Positions 23,929 to 33,186 of a stretch of 64,000 bases of DNA are shown piece after piece. This DNA comes from an uncultured Lachnospiraceae bacterium (lineage in GTDB: Bacteria > Bacillota > Clostridia > Lachnospirales > Lachnospiraceae), in the NCBI GenBank assembly GCA_958428365.1, contig CAUAFT010000012.1:1-64000 (forward strand). The letters are read 5' to 3'. Under the pieces are notes generated by a model, which was given only the letters and a program-made list of their open reading frames with translations, ran no database searches and was not told where the DNA came from. A program made the translations under genes and the position numbers. Numbering within the stretch: the stretch's first letter is position 1; each line of letters begins with the position of its first letter.

Positions 23929-26151
23929 TTAAAAAGCAAGGGGAAATCTCAGCACCACCTTAAAGAGGTCGCCGTCCAGAATAATATCGAAGGTTCCCCC
24001 CATAAGAGCAGTGAGATTTTTCGCAATGGACAGCCCTAATCCGCTTCCCTCCGTACTCCTTGAGACGTCACCCCGGATGAATCTCTCCGTCAGCTCGTCA
24101 GAGGAAACATTGAGAGGCTTGGAGGAGATGTTTTTAATGGAAAATACTGCCTCGCTCTCCTGCTTCTCCACCTCCACATAGACTCTCGTGCCGGTGAGGG
24201 CATATTTTGCCACATTGTTATAGAGGTTTTCCAGCACCCTCCAGATCCGTCTGCCGTCTGCCATGATGACCACCGGCTCCTTGGGCAGTTTGGTAAAGAC
24301 GGTCAGCTCCTGCTTTTCAAACTTCTCATTGAACTCTCCTCCGGTCTGATAGACCAGCTCCACCAGATTGATCCGCACCATTTCCAGAGTAATGTTGCCG
24401 GAACTGATCTTGGAGGCTTCCACCAGATCTTCGGTGAGCTGTTCCAGCCTTGCGGACTTCTCCTTTAAAATACGAATGTAACCCTTCACCTTTTCGTTTT
24501 CCAGCTGCTCATTTTCCAAAAGATTCACATAGTTGATGATGGAGGTCAGGGGCGTCTTGATGTCATGGGAGACATTTGTGATAAGATCCGCCTTCATCCG
24601 CTCGTTCTTCATACTGGAATCCACGGCTTTCTCCAGACCTTCTCCCAGGTTGTTGATCCCCTCGCTGAGAGTCTTATTTTCCCCGGAAAGATCTTCGGTA
24701 TCGATCTTATATTCCAGATTGCCGGACTTGATCTCCTCAATTCCTTCAATGATCTTCTGCCTCTGTACCCGGTCTTTCAGCATAAAGACCCCAACAACCA
24801 GGATCAATAGAGCCATGACCGCCAAAAACAGGGGCTGTGAATAATAGTATCCCCACACCGCCAGGATCCATACGGCTGCTGCCTGAACCAGGTAAACCAC
24901 CATAAACTTTCCGGTTACCCTGCGATTCTCATAGGCCTCCTGCAAGATCCTGCAAACGAGACAGAGAACGCTTCCGTTCCAGAGGATACCAGAACGCATC
25001 CTCCGTATCAGGCTTAGATACAGGAATAAAAACACGGCGTTTCCCACAAAGGCTAAGACGCCCGCCATGATCATCATTCCCGATGTCTCCCAGGTCTTGG
25101 CTCCCGCCAAAGCCGCCAGGATCGCTCCCGCAAGAACACACAGGATTACAATGCAGAAGAAAAATTCTGTCTTGATACGGTCGAACCCATTCAGGTGCAC
25201 CTCATCCTCATGGGCGCTGCGTCCCGTTACGGTACTCAGATAGACAAGGGCTGCGATCCAGCCGATCAGGCTGACCAGCGTCATGATGATACTGATCTTG
25301 ATCCATGGATGCAGATGTTCATAAGATTCCTTTGCCTCATAAAAATGGTCTTTATAGGGAAGCTCCGTATTCACTCCCATCATAAAAACAGAATTGGAAT
25401 CCATATTTCCGGTGATGTAGTTCACATCCTGATAAAAATAATCCTCCAGCCCGTTGACATTTGTATCAAAGCGAATGTCCTGATCGTCATAACTGAGATA
25501 GGCTCCCACATTCTCGATCTGATCTTTTGCCTCTTCCTTGCTGTTCCCCTCCAGCTTCAGATTGGAGCAGGTATTTCCCTCTGCATCCATATAATAATAG
25601 GAAACATTGGATTTGCCCGCATCGTACTTGTTGATGAGCCGCTTATAATTGTTAATATCGTCGGTGATGTTGGACACCCGTTTTTCTATAGCGTTGGAAA
25701 TATTGATGGCTTCCTGGGTGCTTAACTCCTCATTCAGATAACGCTCAATGTAGCCGCCTCCGCTCACCGCCGGATAGCTCTCCTCCACCAGGCTTAAGTA
25801 TCCCGCCGCCTGATAACTGCATCCCTTTTCCGCCCAATTCTCCAGATCTCCAAGTCGATAGGAGATCTCTCCGTTGATGGAGATGGGTTTTGAGGGATCG
25901 TACTCGCCGTTTGTCTCAAAGAGCCTTCGCAGGTTGACCAGCTTTTGAACCTCCACCGTGGTAGTTTTAAATTCCTGTGTAAAATAAGCGGAGTCCTCAA
26001 ATCCTTTTTTTCCAATATCCTCAAACTCCAGCATACTTCTGCTGAAAAGACTTCCGATCAGGCATAAAAAGATCACCAGCAGAACTGCCATGAGCTGCTG
26101 GATGGATACCGCTGCGATTTTTGCTGCTGTGGAATAACGGTGGTTTTTCAT
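23929..26151 (-). CDS. Membrane sensor histidine kinase (large multi-pass sensor)
   Basis: 740 residues. One N-terminal membrane segment (about 15-37) is followed by a ~250-residue extracytoplasmic region and then about five more membrane helices (285-460), a HAMP-like linker ('IEEIKSGNLEYKI'), HisKA with NVSHDIKTPLTSI, and an HATPase domain with N-box RVLENLYNNVAKYA and G-box GSGLGLSIAKN. It would phosphorylate the OmpR-type regulator encoded one base upstream. The stimulus is unknown; the large external domain suggests an extracellular ligand or wall stress. Both genes form a compact operon. Confidence 0.92.
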   Translation of the reverse strand: MKNHRYSTAAKIAAVSIQQLMAVLLVIFLCLIGSLFSRSMLEFEDIGKKGFEDSAYFTQEFKTTTVEVQKLVNLRRLFETNGEYDPSKPISINGEISYRLGDLENWAEKGCSYQAAGYLSLVEESYPAVSGGGYIERYLNEELSTQEAINISNAIEKRVSNITDDINNYKRLINKYDAGKSNVSYYYMDAEGNTCSNLKLEGNSKEEAKDQIENVGAYLSYDDQDIRFDTNVNGLEDYFYQDVNYITGNMDSNSVFMMGVNTELPYKDHFYEAKESYEHLHPWIKISIIMTLVSLIGWIAALVYLSTVTGRSAHEDEVHLNGFDRIKTEFFFCIVILCVLAGAILAALAGAKTWETSGMMIMAGVLAFVGNAVFLFLYLSLIRRMRSGILWNGSVLCLVCRILQEAYENRRVTGKFMVVYLVQAAAVWILAVWGYYYSQPLFLAVMALLILVVGVFMLKDRVQRQKIIEGIEEIKSGNLEYKIDTEDLSGENKTLSEGINNLGEGLEKAVDSSMKNERMKADLITNVSHDIKTPLTSIINYVNLLENEQLENEKVKGYIRILKEKSARLEQLTEDLVEASKISSGNITLEMVRINLVELVYQTGGEFNEKFEKQELTVFTKLPKEPVVIMADGRRIWRVLENLYNNVAKYALTGTRVYVEVEKQESEAVFSIKNISSKPLNVSSDELTERFIRGDVSRSTEGSGLGLSIAKNLTALMGGTFDIILDGDLFKVVLRFPLAF

Positions 26152-26152
26152 A

Positions 26153-26848
26153 TCAGACTCCTTTTTCTACCTTATAACCCACGCCCCAGACAACTTTCAG
26201 GTATCTCGGTTCCTTTGGATTGATCTCGATTTTTTCCCGGATATGGCGGATATGAACGGCTACGGTATTATCCGCCCCCACCGCCTCCTCATTCCAGATA
26301 CTCTCATAAATCTGTTCGATGGAAAAGACCTTCCCAGCGTCCTTTACCAGCAAGAGCAGGATGTTGTATTCAATGGGCGTCAGACGGATCGTCTCTCCAT
26401 CCACCCTGACCTCTTTTAAGTCGTCGTTGATCTCCAGCCCTCCGACCCGGTACACCGCCTGGCTTTCATCTGCCACATTGCCAAGCTGCATATAACGGCG
26501 AAGCTGAGACTTGACCCTTGCCACCAGTTCCAGAGGATTGAAAGGTTTGCTGACATAGTCGTCCGCCCCGATGTTCAGTCCCAGGATCTTATCCGCATCC
26601 TCTGTCTTTGCGGAGAGAATGATAATTGGTATACTGCTGTTCTCCCGGATTTTCAAGGTTGCCCGGATGCCGTCGAGCTTTGGCATCATGATATCCATAA
26701 TCAAAAGCTGAACGTCGTTGGTCTTTAATTTTTCCAACGCCTGCTCTCCGTCATATGCCTTTATGACACGATACCCTTCCTGCTGTAAATAAATCTCTAT
26801 AGCGTCCACAATTTCCTTATCATCATCACACACCAAAATATTGACCAT
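26153..26848 (-). CDS. OmpR-family response regulator
   Basis: 231 residues. The receiver (1-115) has DDDKE, phospho-Asp in LLIMDIMMPKLDG and Lys in DDYVSKPF. The winged-helix effector (130-228) has 'IRLTPIEYNILLLLVKDAGKVFS', 'TVAVHIRHIREKIE' and 'VVWGVGYKVE', all typical. AAAGGAGG precedes the ATG. It is the partner of the kinase gene that follows with a single-base gap. Confidence 0.95.
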   Translation of the reverse strand: MVNILVCDDDKEIVDAIEIYLQQEGYRVIKAYDGEQALEKLKTNDVQLLIMDIMMPKLDGIRATLKIRENSSIPIIILSAKTEDADKILGLNIGADDYVSKPFNPLELVARVKSQLRRYMQLGNVADESQAVYRVGGLEINDDLKEVRVDGETIRLTPIEYNILLLLVKDAGKVFSIEQIYESIWNEEAVGADNTVAVHIRHIREKIEINPKEPRYLKVVWGVGYKVEKGV

Positions 26849-26935
26849 GACAGCCTCCTTTGCCCGTTTTTCCCTATTTTAACATGTCTTTTCTTATTTG
26901 ACACCGTTTTATTCCTTAAGATATTTTGAAGATTC

Positions 26936-26980
26936 AAAAAAGGCGCCTGGGTGTCATTCATATGACTGCCCGGCGCCTTT
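26936..26980. terminator. Terminator after the Rpn-family nuclease gene
   Basis: Stem AAAGGCGCC (26939-26947) / GGCGCCTTT (26972-26980), extended by TGGG/CCC pairs. On the minus strand it runs into TTTTTT, just after the nuclease stop. Confidence 0.8.
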
Positions 26981-26986
26981 GCATTT

Positions 26987-27838
26987 TTATTTGTCTTTCC
27001 AGTATTCACTTATATATTTTTCTGCCAGATCTTCTTCGATAGAAAATTTGTCTGCAATTTTTTCTGTGGTCTGCTGTCTTGACATTCCGAACTCACAACA
27101 TATATCAATCGCAGCCTTGATTCCTTCCTGTTTTCCCTGTTCAATTCCTCTTTCAATCCCAATTTCCAGAATGTTCATCTCTACCGCCTCCCACTCTTCG
27201 GATTCTTTTACTTCCGTTACGATCTTATCCAATTCCAGAATCCTTGCATCTCTAACGATAATTTCCGGATTTTCCAGATTGGTTTCTTTCATATATTGTA
27301 ACAGACTTACTAACTCTTTGGAACCATTTTTACTTGTCATATTTAAGAATATTTTTGTTGTACCATCTCCCAGATGAAGACCCGGAAGCTCTTCACACTG
27401 TTCTGTAAATGTATATTTTGCCAAATCCTTTTTAAATATATCCTCCTGTGTGATAAAGATGATGACCGTAGACGGCAGTTCCCTGTATTTCGTCTCTCTT
27501 CCTGATTTTAAGATTGGTGTATCCAACATCCCCTGGTAGTATCTGGAACGTTTTGGGATATCATCATCTTTTGTACGATTCTGCATCTCCATATTGAACT
27601 GCCGCTTATCTGTACTCTTCGCCCAGGCATCCAAACGGATGGCGCGCTTTCCCGATTGATTCAGAATGACTTGCTCCACCTTAACAGTCTCAAGTTCTAT
27701 CTCCTCTTCCAAAATTATGCTGAGTGTACACTCATACGCCCTCTTATTTTTCATGACGGATAAAAAGAGTGCAAAGTCACTTAAGTTGAACTGATACTCC
27801 GCCGGCAGTAAGTTTCTTTTTCTTTTGTCTTTTTCCAT
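26987..27838 (-). CDS. Rpn-family PD-(D/E)XK nuclease/putative transposase
   Basis: 283 residues. The PD-(D/E)XK core is seen in 'AIRLDAWAKS...RQFNMEMQNR' (Asp, then Glu-x-Gln). It is followed by 'RSRYYQGMLD' and a 'VIIFITQEDIF' strand, which are standard for the PDDEXK_2 group known as recombination-promoting nucleases or 'PD-(D/E)XK transposases'. The C-terminal 'IGIERGIEQGKQEGI' helix is the usual tail. E. coli RpnA cuts DNA and promotes recA-independent recombination; members often sit alone and vary by strain. AGGAGGG precedes the ATG. No terminal repeats flank it. Confidence 0.88.
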   Translation of the reverse strand: MEKDKRKRNLLPAEYQFNLSDFALFLSVMKNKRAYECTLSIILEEEIELETVKVEQVILNQSGKRAIRLDAWAKSTDKRQFNMEMQNRTKDDDIPKRSRYYQGMLDTPILKSGRETKYRELPSTVIIFITQEDIFKKDLAKYTFTEQCEELPGLHLGDGTTKIFLNMTSKNGSKELVSLLQYMKETNLENPEIIVRDARILELDKIVTEVKESEEWEAVEMNILEIGIERGIEQGKQEGIKAAIDICCEFGMSRQQTTEKIADKFSIEEDLAEKYISEYWKDK

Positions 27839-28002
27839 AGATTACCCTCCTATATGAAATTTTAAAATTTGGATAAGTGCAGAATTTCTGCTGGATACGG
27901 GAATGTCCCGTCTAGAATTGAATTAGACCTGTAATTCGTTATTACTCTAACATATTTTTTGCTTTGCTTCAAGGAAGATTTTTTCATTATCTTTTTCAAA
28001 AA

Positions 28003-28036
28003 GGGATCGGCATACTCTATATCGTATACCGATCCC
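28003..28036 (-). terminator. Terminator of the coiled-coil protein gene
   Basis: 13-bp stem with one non-Watson-Crick pair: GGGATCGGCATAC (28003-28015) and GTATACCGATCCC (28024-28036). On the minus strand it is followed by TTTTTG, 11 bp after the stop codon. Confidence 0.75.
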
Positions 28037-28046
28037 TCTCATTCTC

Positions 28047-28790
28047 TTAGCCATCTGCTTTTTTCTTATGCTGTTTTTGTCTCCAACGGAAGTACTCAGC
28101 GTCCAGATTGACCTTGATCTCCATTTCCTGAGGCACTTTCTGCTCCGGCTGGAAGGTCGGCTCTTCCGATGACGTGGACACGGCTTTGCCCGTCTTCTCA
28201 AAATATTCCGGGTTGATTTTGATCTCCGGTTTCCCCGCCGGGAAAAGCGGAGCCGCCACGGTGGCTGCCTTACGCTCCTCTTTCTTTTCCGTTTCTTTTT
28301 GCATCTGCTTATTCCGCTCTTCGATGAGCTGACGGTATTTGTTGGTATCCTTAAGATTTTCCAGAGAGGATTTCAGTTCCAGTTGATTCTCCCGGACGAT
28401 CTTCTTTCTCTCCTTCATCTCTTTTTTTATGGTTCCGTACACCTGCTCCATCTCTTCGCTGGCGTCCTGAATGATCTTCTGAATACGAGTCAGGGCTTCG
28501 TCGGAATAGAGCACGGAAGCTGCGTAGATGTCTTCCGCCATATGCTCTGCATCCCGCACGATGGTATCACTCTTTTTCCGGGCTTCCCGCTCGCCTCTGT
28601 TACGGCTGTTTTCCGTAATCTCATATTCTTCCATCATTTCATTCATGCAGTATTTTAACTGATCCAATAATTCCAAAGCGTCTTTTTTATCAACGACGAC
28701 CTTCTGTGGATCCTGGTCATATGGTTCACTTTTTGAAATCAATACATGAAAATCACGAAGAACCCGCTCTACTTTGTCCTGTACACTCAT
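28047..28790 (-). CDS. Coiled-coil protein of unknown function (DivIVA/ATP-synthase-b-like helix)
   Basis: 247 residues. Residues 25-170 are highly charged and helical, including a segment rich in Glu/Arg/Lys ('RGEREARKKSDTIVRDAEHMAEDIYAASVLYSDEALTRIQKI' type) that resembles the long coiled coils of DivIVA-like and cell-division-site proteins. The C-terminal third is low-complexity with Pro and Glu ('KPEIKINPEYFEKTGK', 'EIKVNLDAEYFRWRQKQHKKK'); the repeated 'I-K-(I/V)-N-x-(E/A)-(E)-YF' motif is notable. No signal peptide or membrane segment. It is monocistronic. A scaffold at the septum or pole would fit, but nothing in the sequence proves it. Confidence 0.6.
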   Translation of the reverse strand: MSVQDKVERVLRDFHVLISKSEPYDQDPQKVVVDKKDALELLDQLKYCMNEMMEEYEITENSRNRGEREARKKSDTIVRDAEHMAEDIYAASVLYSDEALTRIQKIIQDASEEMEQVYGTIKKEMKERKKIVRENQLELKSSLENLKDTNKYRQLIEERNKQMQKETEKKEERKAATVAAPLFPAGKPEIKINPEYFEKTGKAVSTSSEEPTFQPEQKVPQEMEIKVNLDAEYFRWRQKQHKKKADG

Positions 28791-28921
28791 TGCTGTTCTC
28801 CCTATTTACCCACCTTAATGCTTACTTATCTCTAAGATAGCATAAAACGGTTCTCTTTTCAAGAAAGAACAAACGCTTACGGATATTCCAAAATATTCCT
28901 GAAATTATGCAAAACAGGTCT

Positions 28922-30340
28922 CTAAAAACGGAAATCTCTCTTTCCCTCATGGATGTTCTCTATATATTCCTTTGCTTTTTCCTTTACCTTCGGGTTCGTG
29001 ATTACCTCCAGCTCCTTCGCAATCAATGCCTCCCCGATTTCTTTTGTCTTAGGGCTGGCATAGTCCTCCAGATATTCTTTTAAAGTCATTAGTGCATTCG
29101 GATGGCAGCAGTTGACGATCTGACGGTTTTTTAACAGGGTCATGAAGCGGTCTCCGGTTCTGCCCTCACGGTAGCAGGCAGTACAAAAACTTGGCACAAA
29201 TCCCATCTCCATCAACCACTGCACCACCTCATCCAGGGTCCTTCGGTCGCTGACATCGAACTGCGCGGAATTTTCATCCTCCGGCTCCGGCTCCTCATAA
29301 CCTCCCACACTGGTTCTGGAACCACCGCTGATCTGGGAAATTCCCAACTGTAATACCTTCTTACGAGTCTCAGCAGATTCTCTTGTGGACACGATCATAC
29401 CCGTGTACGGAACCGCTATACGGATGCAGGCTACGATCTTCGCAAACAGCTCATCGGAAATACCATTGTCAAAATCATCCGGATCAATGTCATCCGCACG
29501 TCGAAGCCTTGGAACACTGATGGTATGAGGACCCACTCCTTTTGCAGCTTCCAGGTGTTCCGCATGCATGATGATTCCCGCGAAATCATAGCGGTAGTTG
29601 TTCAGTCCAAAGAGAACGCCGAGACCCACGTCGTCAATCCCGCCCTCCATGGCTCTGTCCATAGCTTCCGTATGGTAGGCGTAATCATGCTTTGGTCCTG
29701 TCGGATGGAGCTTCTCGTAGTTTTCCTTATGATAGGTTTCCTGGAAGAGTATGTAGGTTCCAATCCCTGCTTCCTTCAGTTTCCTGTAATTTTCCACTGT
29801 AGTGGCGGCAATATTAACATTGACACGACGGATGGCTCCGTTCTTGTGTTTAATGCTGTAGATCGTCTGGATGCATTCTAAGATGTACTCGATGGGATTG
29901 TTTACCGGATCCTCACCAGCTTCGATGGCAAGACGTTTGTGCCCCATATCCTGAAGGGCTGTGACCTCCCTTACGATATCTTCCTGGGTCAGTTTTTTTC
30001 TCGTAATGTGCTTGTTCTTAGCATGGTATGGACAGTATTCACAGCCGTTGATACAATAGTTGGACAGATACAGCGGAGCAAACATCACGATACGGTTTCC
30101 GTAAAATTCCTCCTTAATCTCCTTAGCAAGGGCGTAGATCTCCTGATTCTTCTCCTCGATATCGCAGTCTAAGAGTACCAGAGCTTCCCTGTGGGAGATT
30201 CCCTTCTTCTCTCTCGCCTTATTCAGAATACGGTTGATCTCTTCCACATTACTTTTGTTCTTTTCTCCGTATTCCAGGGTCTCAAGAATCTCCTCATGGG
30301 AGATAAATTCCTCCGCTTTGCTTGATTTTACATCATACAT
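28922..30340 (-). CDS. hydG: [FeFe]-hydrogenase H-cluster maturase HydG
   Basis: 472 residues, full length. HydG is a radical SAM tyrosine lyase that makes CO and cyanide from tyrosine and builds an Fe(CO)2CN synthon for the hydrogenase active site. The SAM cluster motif is YCINGCEYC (Cys96, Cys100, Cys103). The C-terminal CX2CX22C site for the dangler-bearing auxiliary cluster is present in CTACYREGRTGDRFM...NCC. 'ARIHTISVPRLRRADD'-type conserved segments are seen as PHTISVPRLRRADD. It lies 83 bp downstream of hydE on the same strand. hydF and the hydrogenase itself are not in this window. Confidence 0.97.
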   Translation of the reverse strand: MYDVKSSKAEEFISHEEILETLEYGEKNKSNVEEINRILNKAREKKGISHREALVLLDCDIEEKNQEIYALAKEIKEEFYGNRIVMFAPLYLSNYCINGCEYCPYHAKNKHITRKKLTQEDIVREVTALQDMGHKRLAIEAGEDPVNNPIEYILECIQTIYSIKHKNGAIRRVNVNIAATTVENYRKLKEAGIGTYILFQETYHKENYEKLHPTGPKHDYAYHTEAMDRAMEGGIDDVGLGVLFGLNNYRYDFAGIIMHAEHLEAAKGVGPHTISVPRLRRADDIDPDDFDNGISDELFAKIVACIRIAVPYTGMIVSTRESAETRKKVLQLGISQISGGSRTSVGGYEEPEPEDENSAQFDVSDRRTLDEVVQWLMEMGFVPSFCTACYREGRTGDRFMTLLKNRQIVNCCHPNALMTLKEYLEDYASPKTKEIGEALIAKELEVITNPKVKEKAKEYIENIHEGKRDFRF

Positions 30341-30423
30341 TTTTGCTTTCCTCCTTATTTTTAAAATGAATCTAATTCTTACTTTTATAAATATGAGACT
30401 GTCATCTCACTCAATCATTCCAT

Positions 30424-31473
30424 CTATCCGTTCTGTCTCTTCCAGCCTGGTGCGTCGCCCCGGTCTGTTACAAGCTCGCAGCCGATGGTTTTCATACGGT
30501 TGTTCAGGCAGTATCGACATTCCGCCGCCTCATCCCCGGTACAGATCTTATTGTCATACAACTCGTATTTTTTGCGCACGTCCGTAGGGGAGAGATTCGG
30601 CATGACTACATTGGCTCCCGCCAGGATCCCTTTTTCTCTGCCCTTCGGGTCGATGGTCCCAAGGGCGGTGGTGGCTGGCAGAAGAACATACGGTTCTAAG
30701 ATGCGGATCAGACTTAACAGATACAGAGTCTGTTCCACAGTTCCTCCTCTTTCCTCCCGAAACGGCGTCTCGTGGTGGGGAACAAAGGGACCAATACCCA
30801 CCATGTGAGGCTGTAACTCCTGAATCAGGAGCATATCCTCCGCCAGGGTCTTAGCACTTTGTCCCGGACTCCCCACCATAAAACCGCAGCCTACCTGATA
30901 ACCTATTTCTTTTAACTCCATTAAACAGTTCTTTCGGTGTTCAAAGGACATTTCCGGGGGATGAAGCTGTTCATAATGAACACGATCTGCGGTCTCATGT
31001 CTTAAAAGATAGCGGTCTGCCCCCGCCTTAAAATATGCTTCATAGCTTTCCCGGCTTTTTTCTCCGATGGAGAGAGTAATGGCACAGTCGGGATGTCTTA
31101 CCTTAATGGATTTTAGTATTTCTACAATACGTTCATCGGTGTAGTAATTGTCCTCACCGCCCTGTAGGACGTAGGTCCGAAACCCCAATTCATAGCCGAT
31201 GTCAGTGCACTCTAAAATCTGTTCCAGGGTGAGTCGGTAACGCTCTGCATTTTGATTGCTCCTTCGGATACCACAGTAATAGCAGTCATTTTTGCAGTAG
31301 TTGGTAAATTCGATTAAGCCCCGGACATAGACCTGATTGCCGAATTGTTCCTCCCGGATACGGCGGGCCATGGCGGCGGCTTCTTCCTGATCATGTTGCT
31401 GCCCTGCTATCAGGTTTTCCCATTCTTCTTTTGTAAGCATTCGCTCTCGCTCTAATTTTTGCAGTAAGTTCAT
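30424..31473 (-). CDS. hydE: [FeFe]-hydrogenase H-cluster maturase HydE
   Basis: 349 residues. HydE is a radical SAM enzyme that acts on the HydG-derived iron-cysteine complex toward the azadithiolate-bridged cluster. The motif is CKNDCYYC (Cys60, Cys64, Cys67). Family features include 'FRTYVLQGGEDNYY', 'LSIGEKS' and 'GFMVGSPGQSAKTLAEDM'. Three C-terminal Cys ('KICTGDEAAECRYC') match the optional second cluster region. The TM1266-like gene precedes it and hydG follows, forming a maturation operon. Confidence 0.97.
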   Translation of the reverse strand: MNLLQKLERERMLTKEEWENLIAGQQHDQEEAAAMARRIREEQFGNQVYVRGLIEFTNYCKNDCYYCGIRRSNQNAERYRLTLEQILECTDIGYELGFRTYVLQGGEDNYYTDERIVEILKSIKVRHPDCAITLSIGEKSRESYEAYFKAGADRYLLRHETADRVHYEQLHPPEMSFEHRKNCLMELKEIGYQVGCGFMVGSPGQSAKTLAEDMLLIQELQPHMVGIGPFVPHHETPFREERGGTVEQTLYLLSLIRILEPYVLLPATTALGTIDPKGREKGILAGANVVMPNLSPTDVRKKYELYDNKICTGDEAAECRYCLNNRMKTIGCELVTDRGDAPGWKRQNG

Positions 31474-31529
31474 GCTCTTCTCCTTAAAATATTTTCAGAA
31501 ATCCTGTCTTTCCCGAATCAGAATCCTTC

Positions 31530-31775
31530 TTAAAGTTTTGAATATACCGCCTTTGCAGTTACGCCTTCTAACATGCCGAGTTTTCCTGAAAGGCTGCTGA
31601 TGACGTTCTGAGGCGCGTCGATGGCGATGCTGATTAAGTTCACCCCTCGTTCTTTGTGGGGGATGCCCATTCTTCCGATGATGTATTCACCATACTCGTG
31701 GAGAATCTGGTTGAGGCGTTCTACGCTTTCGGATTTTTCTACGACGATGGCGATGTTGGCAAGTCTTGTATCCAT
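31530..31775 (-). CDS. TM1266-family iron-only hydrogenase system regulator
   Basis: 81 residues from the ATG at 31775, chosen because AAAGGA lies eight bases upstream and the family begins this way (MDTRLANIAIVVE). An upstream in-frame ATG at 31829 overlaps the GNAT stop as ATGA but would add 18 residues unlike the family. The ACT-like fold is seen in the pattern 'IAIVVE...VERLNQILHEYGEYIIGRMGIP' and 'INLISIAIDAP...ISSLSGKLGML', as in NikR-type C-terminal domains. Proteins of this group occur next to hydE/hydG. Their regulatory role is assumed from context rather than demonstrated. Confidence 0.88.
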   Translation of the reverse strand: MDTRLANIAIVVEKSESVERLNQILHEYGEYIIGRMGIPHKERGVNLISIAIDAPQNVISSLSGKLGMLEGVTAKAVYSKL

Positions 31776-31825
31776 GGTGGAAATCCTTTCTGTTGTGGTA
31801 TTCTGTGTGTACTTTAATTTTGCAA

Positions 31826-32311
31826 TCATTGATATGGTTCACTTTTTAATTTTTCTTCCACTCGATAGTACTGCACCTGCATTCCCAGCTTTTCATATAA
31901 CTTCAGGGCTTTTTCATTAAAATTCCAGACACAGAGTTCCAATGATTCTGCTCCCTCATCTATAGCCTGTTTTCGAGATTTTAAAATGAGCTTTGTTGCC
32001 ACACCCTGGCTGCGATATTCCGGTAAGGTGACCAAATCTTCTATATAAGCTACTTTTCGTGCTTTGCAAACAAAATTTTCTGGTGTTTCAGAAATTTTCC
32101 CAAAACAAAGCCCCACGATACGTTGTTCGCATACTGCCACCCATGCTATCGGGCACGGCAACGATAGCAATTTTTCAAATTCCTCTTTTGTGTAGCTGTC
32201 TTCCAGATTTTTAAAATAATCAGGTCTTGCCAGCCGATGTTCTTTAAATACCAGTTCTTCCAACTCTTTAACGCTCTGATAATCTTCTTTTTCCGCTTTT
32301 CGTATGACCAA
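31826..32311 (-). CDS. GNAT family N-acetyltransferase
   Basis: 161 residues from a TTG at 32311 with AGGAG seven bases upstream, giving the usual 'MVIRKAEKEDYQSV' start. An ATG at 32356 with AGGGA just before it would add 15 residues. The acetyl-CoA loop is in 'EDLVTLPEYRSQGVATKLI' (the R/Q-x-x-G-x-A/G motif), followed by 'LCVWNFNEKALKLYEKLGM', which is typical of the family's last strand and helix. It is directly upstream of the TM1266 gene and may share its transcript. The substrate is unknown. Confidence 0.85.
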   Translation of the reverse strand: MVIRKAEKEDYQSVKELEELVFKEHRLARPDYFKNLEDSYTKEEFEKLLSLPCPIAWVAVCEQRIVGLCFGKISETPENFVCKARKVAYIEDLVTLPEYRSQGVATKLILKSRKQAIDEGAESLELCVWNFNEKALKLYEKLGMQVQYYRVEEKLKSEPYQ

Positions 32312-32465
32312 TGTTTTTCTCCTGTAGTTGTAAAATTCATGCTGTAAATTACGCATACTTCCCTAAAATCTTCTTATAGCCTCCATTCGAAGTTGCGACG
32401 ATTCAGACTGTCATAATGTCTTTATTTCAAATCCAAATTCATGCAAGATAAGATCGTCATCTAAT

Positions 32466-32978
32466 CTATCTGCTTCCTTTTATAAATGCTGTGAGCTGTC
32501 TTTGATTCTTAATGACGATTGTTTTCGATGCATATTTTTTTAAGACATCACGATATCGTCTTTTATATTCCCCCGTCCTTCCAGCGTAAAGAATCCACGA
32601 GATAAATTCAAAATCTATTTTTTCAGGGCAATCCTTTGTCATAGATTCTCTGGTCTCCCCTCTGTATCTCACATATCTTTTCATTGCACGTCCAAGACAG
32701 GCAAAACGATTAAAATTCATAAAAATAATTTTATCCGCTTCCTCCATACGTCTCTGAAAACACAGATTCGCATAATTACCGTCAATTACCCAGGATGTGT
32801 TCTGATTTAAGAATCGTTCTACAAGCATTTTCTCTTCTGCCTGCGGTCTTTCTTTCCAGTCGGGAAGCCAATGTACACAATCTAAATAGAGAACCGGAAT
32901 ATGATATTTTTTTGACAAATATTTTGCCAGGGTCGATTTTCCACAACCGCTATATCCAATAATTGCAATTTTCATCAT
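32466..32978 (-). CDS. P-loop kinase-like protein (DNA topology modulation protein FlaR family)
   Basis: 170 residues. Walker A GYSGCGKST (8-16) is followed by 'LYLDCVHWLPDWKER', 'VIDGNYAN' and 'ADKIIFMNFNRF', the signature series of the adenylate-kinase-like group often annotated 'DNA topology modulation protein' or FlaR. The molecular function of this group is poorly known; the fold suggests a small-molecule kinase. It starts at tandem ATGs and I see no strong ribosome site. It ends 155 bp upstream of the GNAT gene and could be independent. Confidence 0.8.
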   Translation of the reverse strand: MMKIAIIGYSGCGKSTLAKYLSKKYHIPVLYLDCVHWLPDWKERPQAEEKMLVERFLNQNTSWVIDGNYANLCFQRRMEEADKIIFMNFNRFACLGRAMKRYVRYRGETRESMTKDCPEKIDFEFISWILYAGRTGEYKRRYRDVLKKYASKTIVIKNQRQLTAFIKGSR

Positions 32979-33019
32979 GTTTTTTTACAAATTAATTTCA
33001 TTCTAATAAGACAACAAAA

Positions 33020-33049
33020 GCCCTTGTGCCTGCAATAAGGCACAAGGGC
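33020..33049 (-). terminator. Terminator of the zinc-ribbon XRE regulator gene
   Basis: Perfect 11-bp stem GCCCTTGTGCC / GGCACAAGGGC. On the minus strand it is followed by TTTTGTTGTCTT. Confidence 0.75.
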
Positions 33050-33186
33050 AGTATGATCTCATAAACGATCCTATCGCGTTACTTACATTACTGTCATATT
33101 TATTCTGTGCCTTTTTTCGCAGGACGAACCTTTGAAATCAGGTGCGTTATGGTTAGGATAACATAAATATGTGAAATTGTCTATTT

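Noticed and set aside
26987..27838. Complete transposon around the Rpn-type nuclease
   Set aside because: No terminal inverted repeats, target duplication or partner genes are visible; it looks like a single gene with its own terminator.
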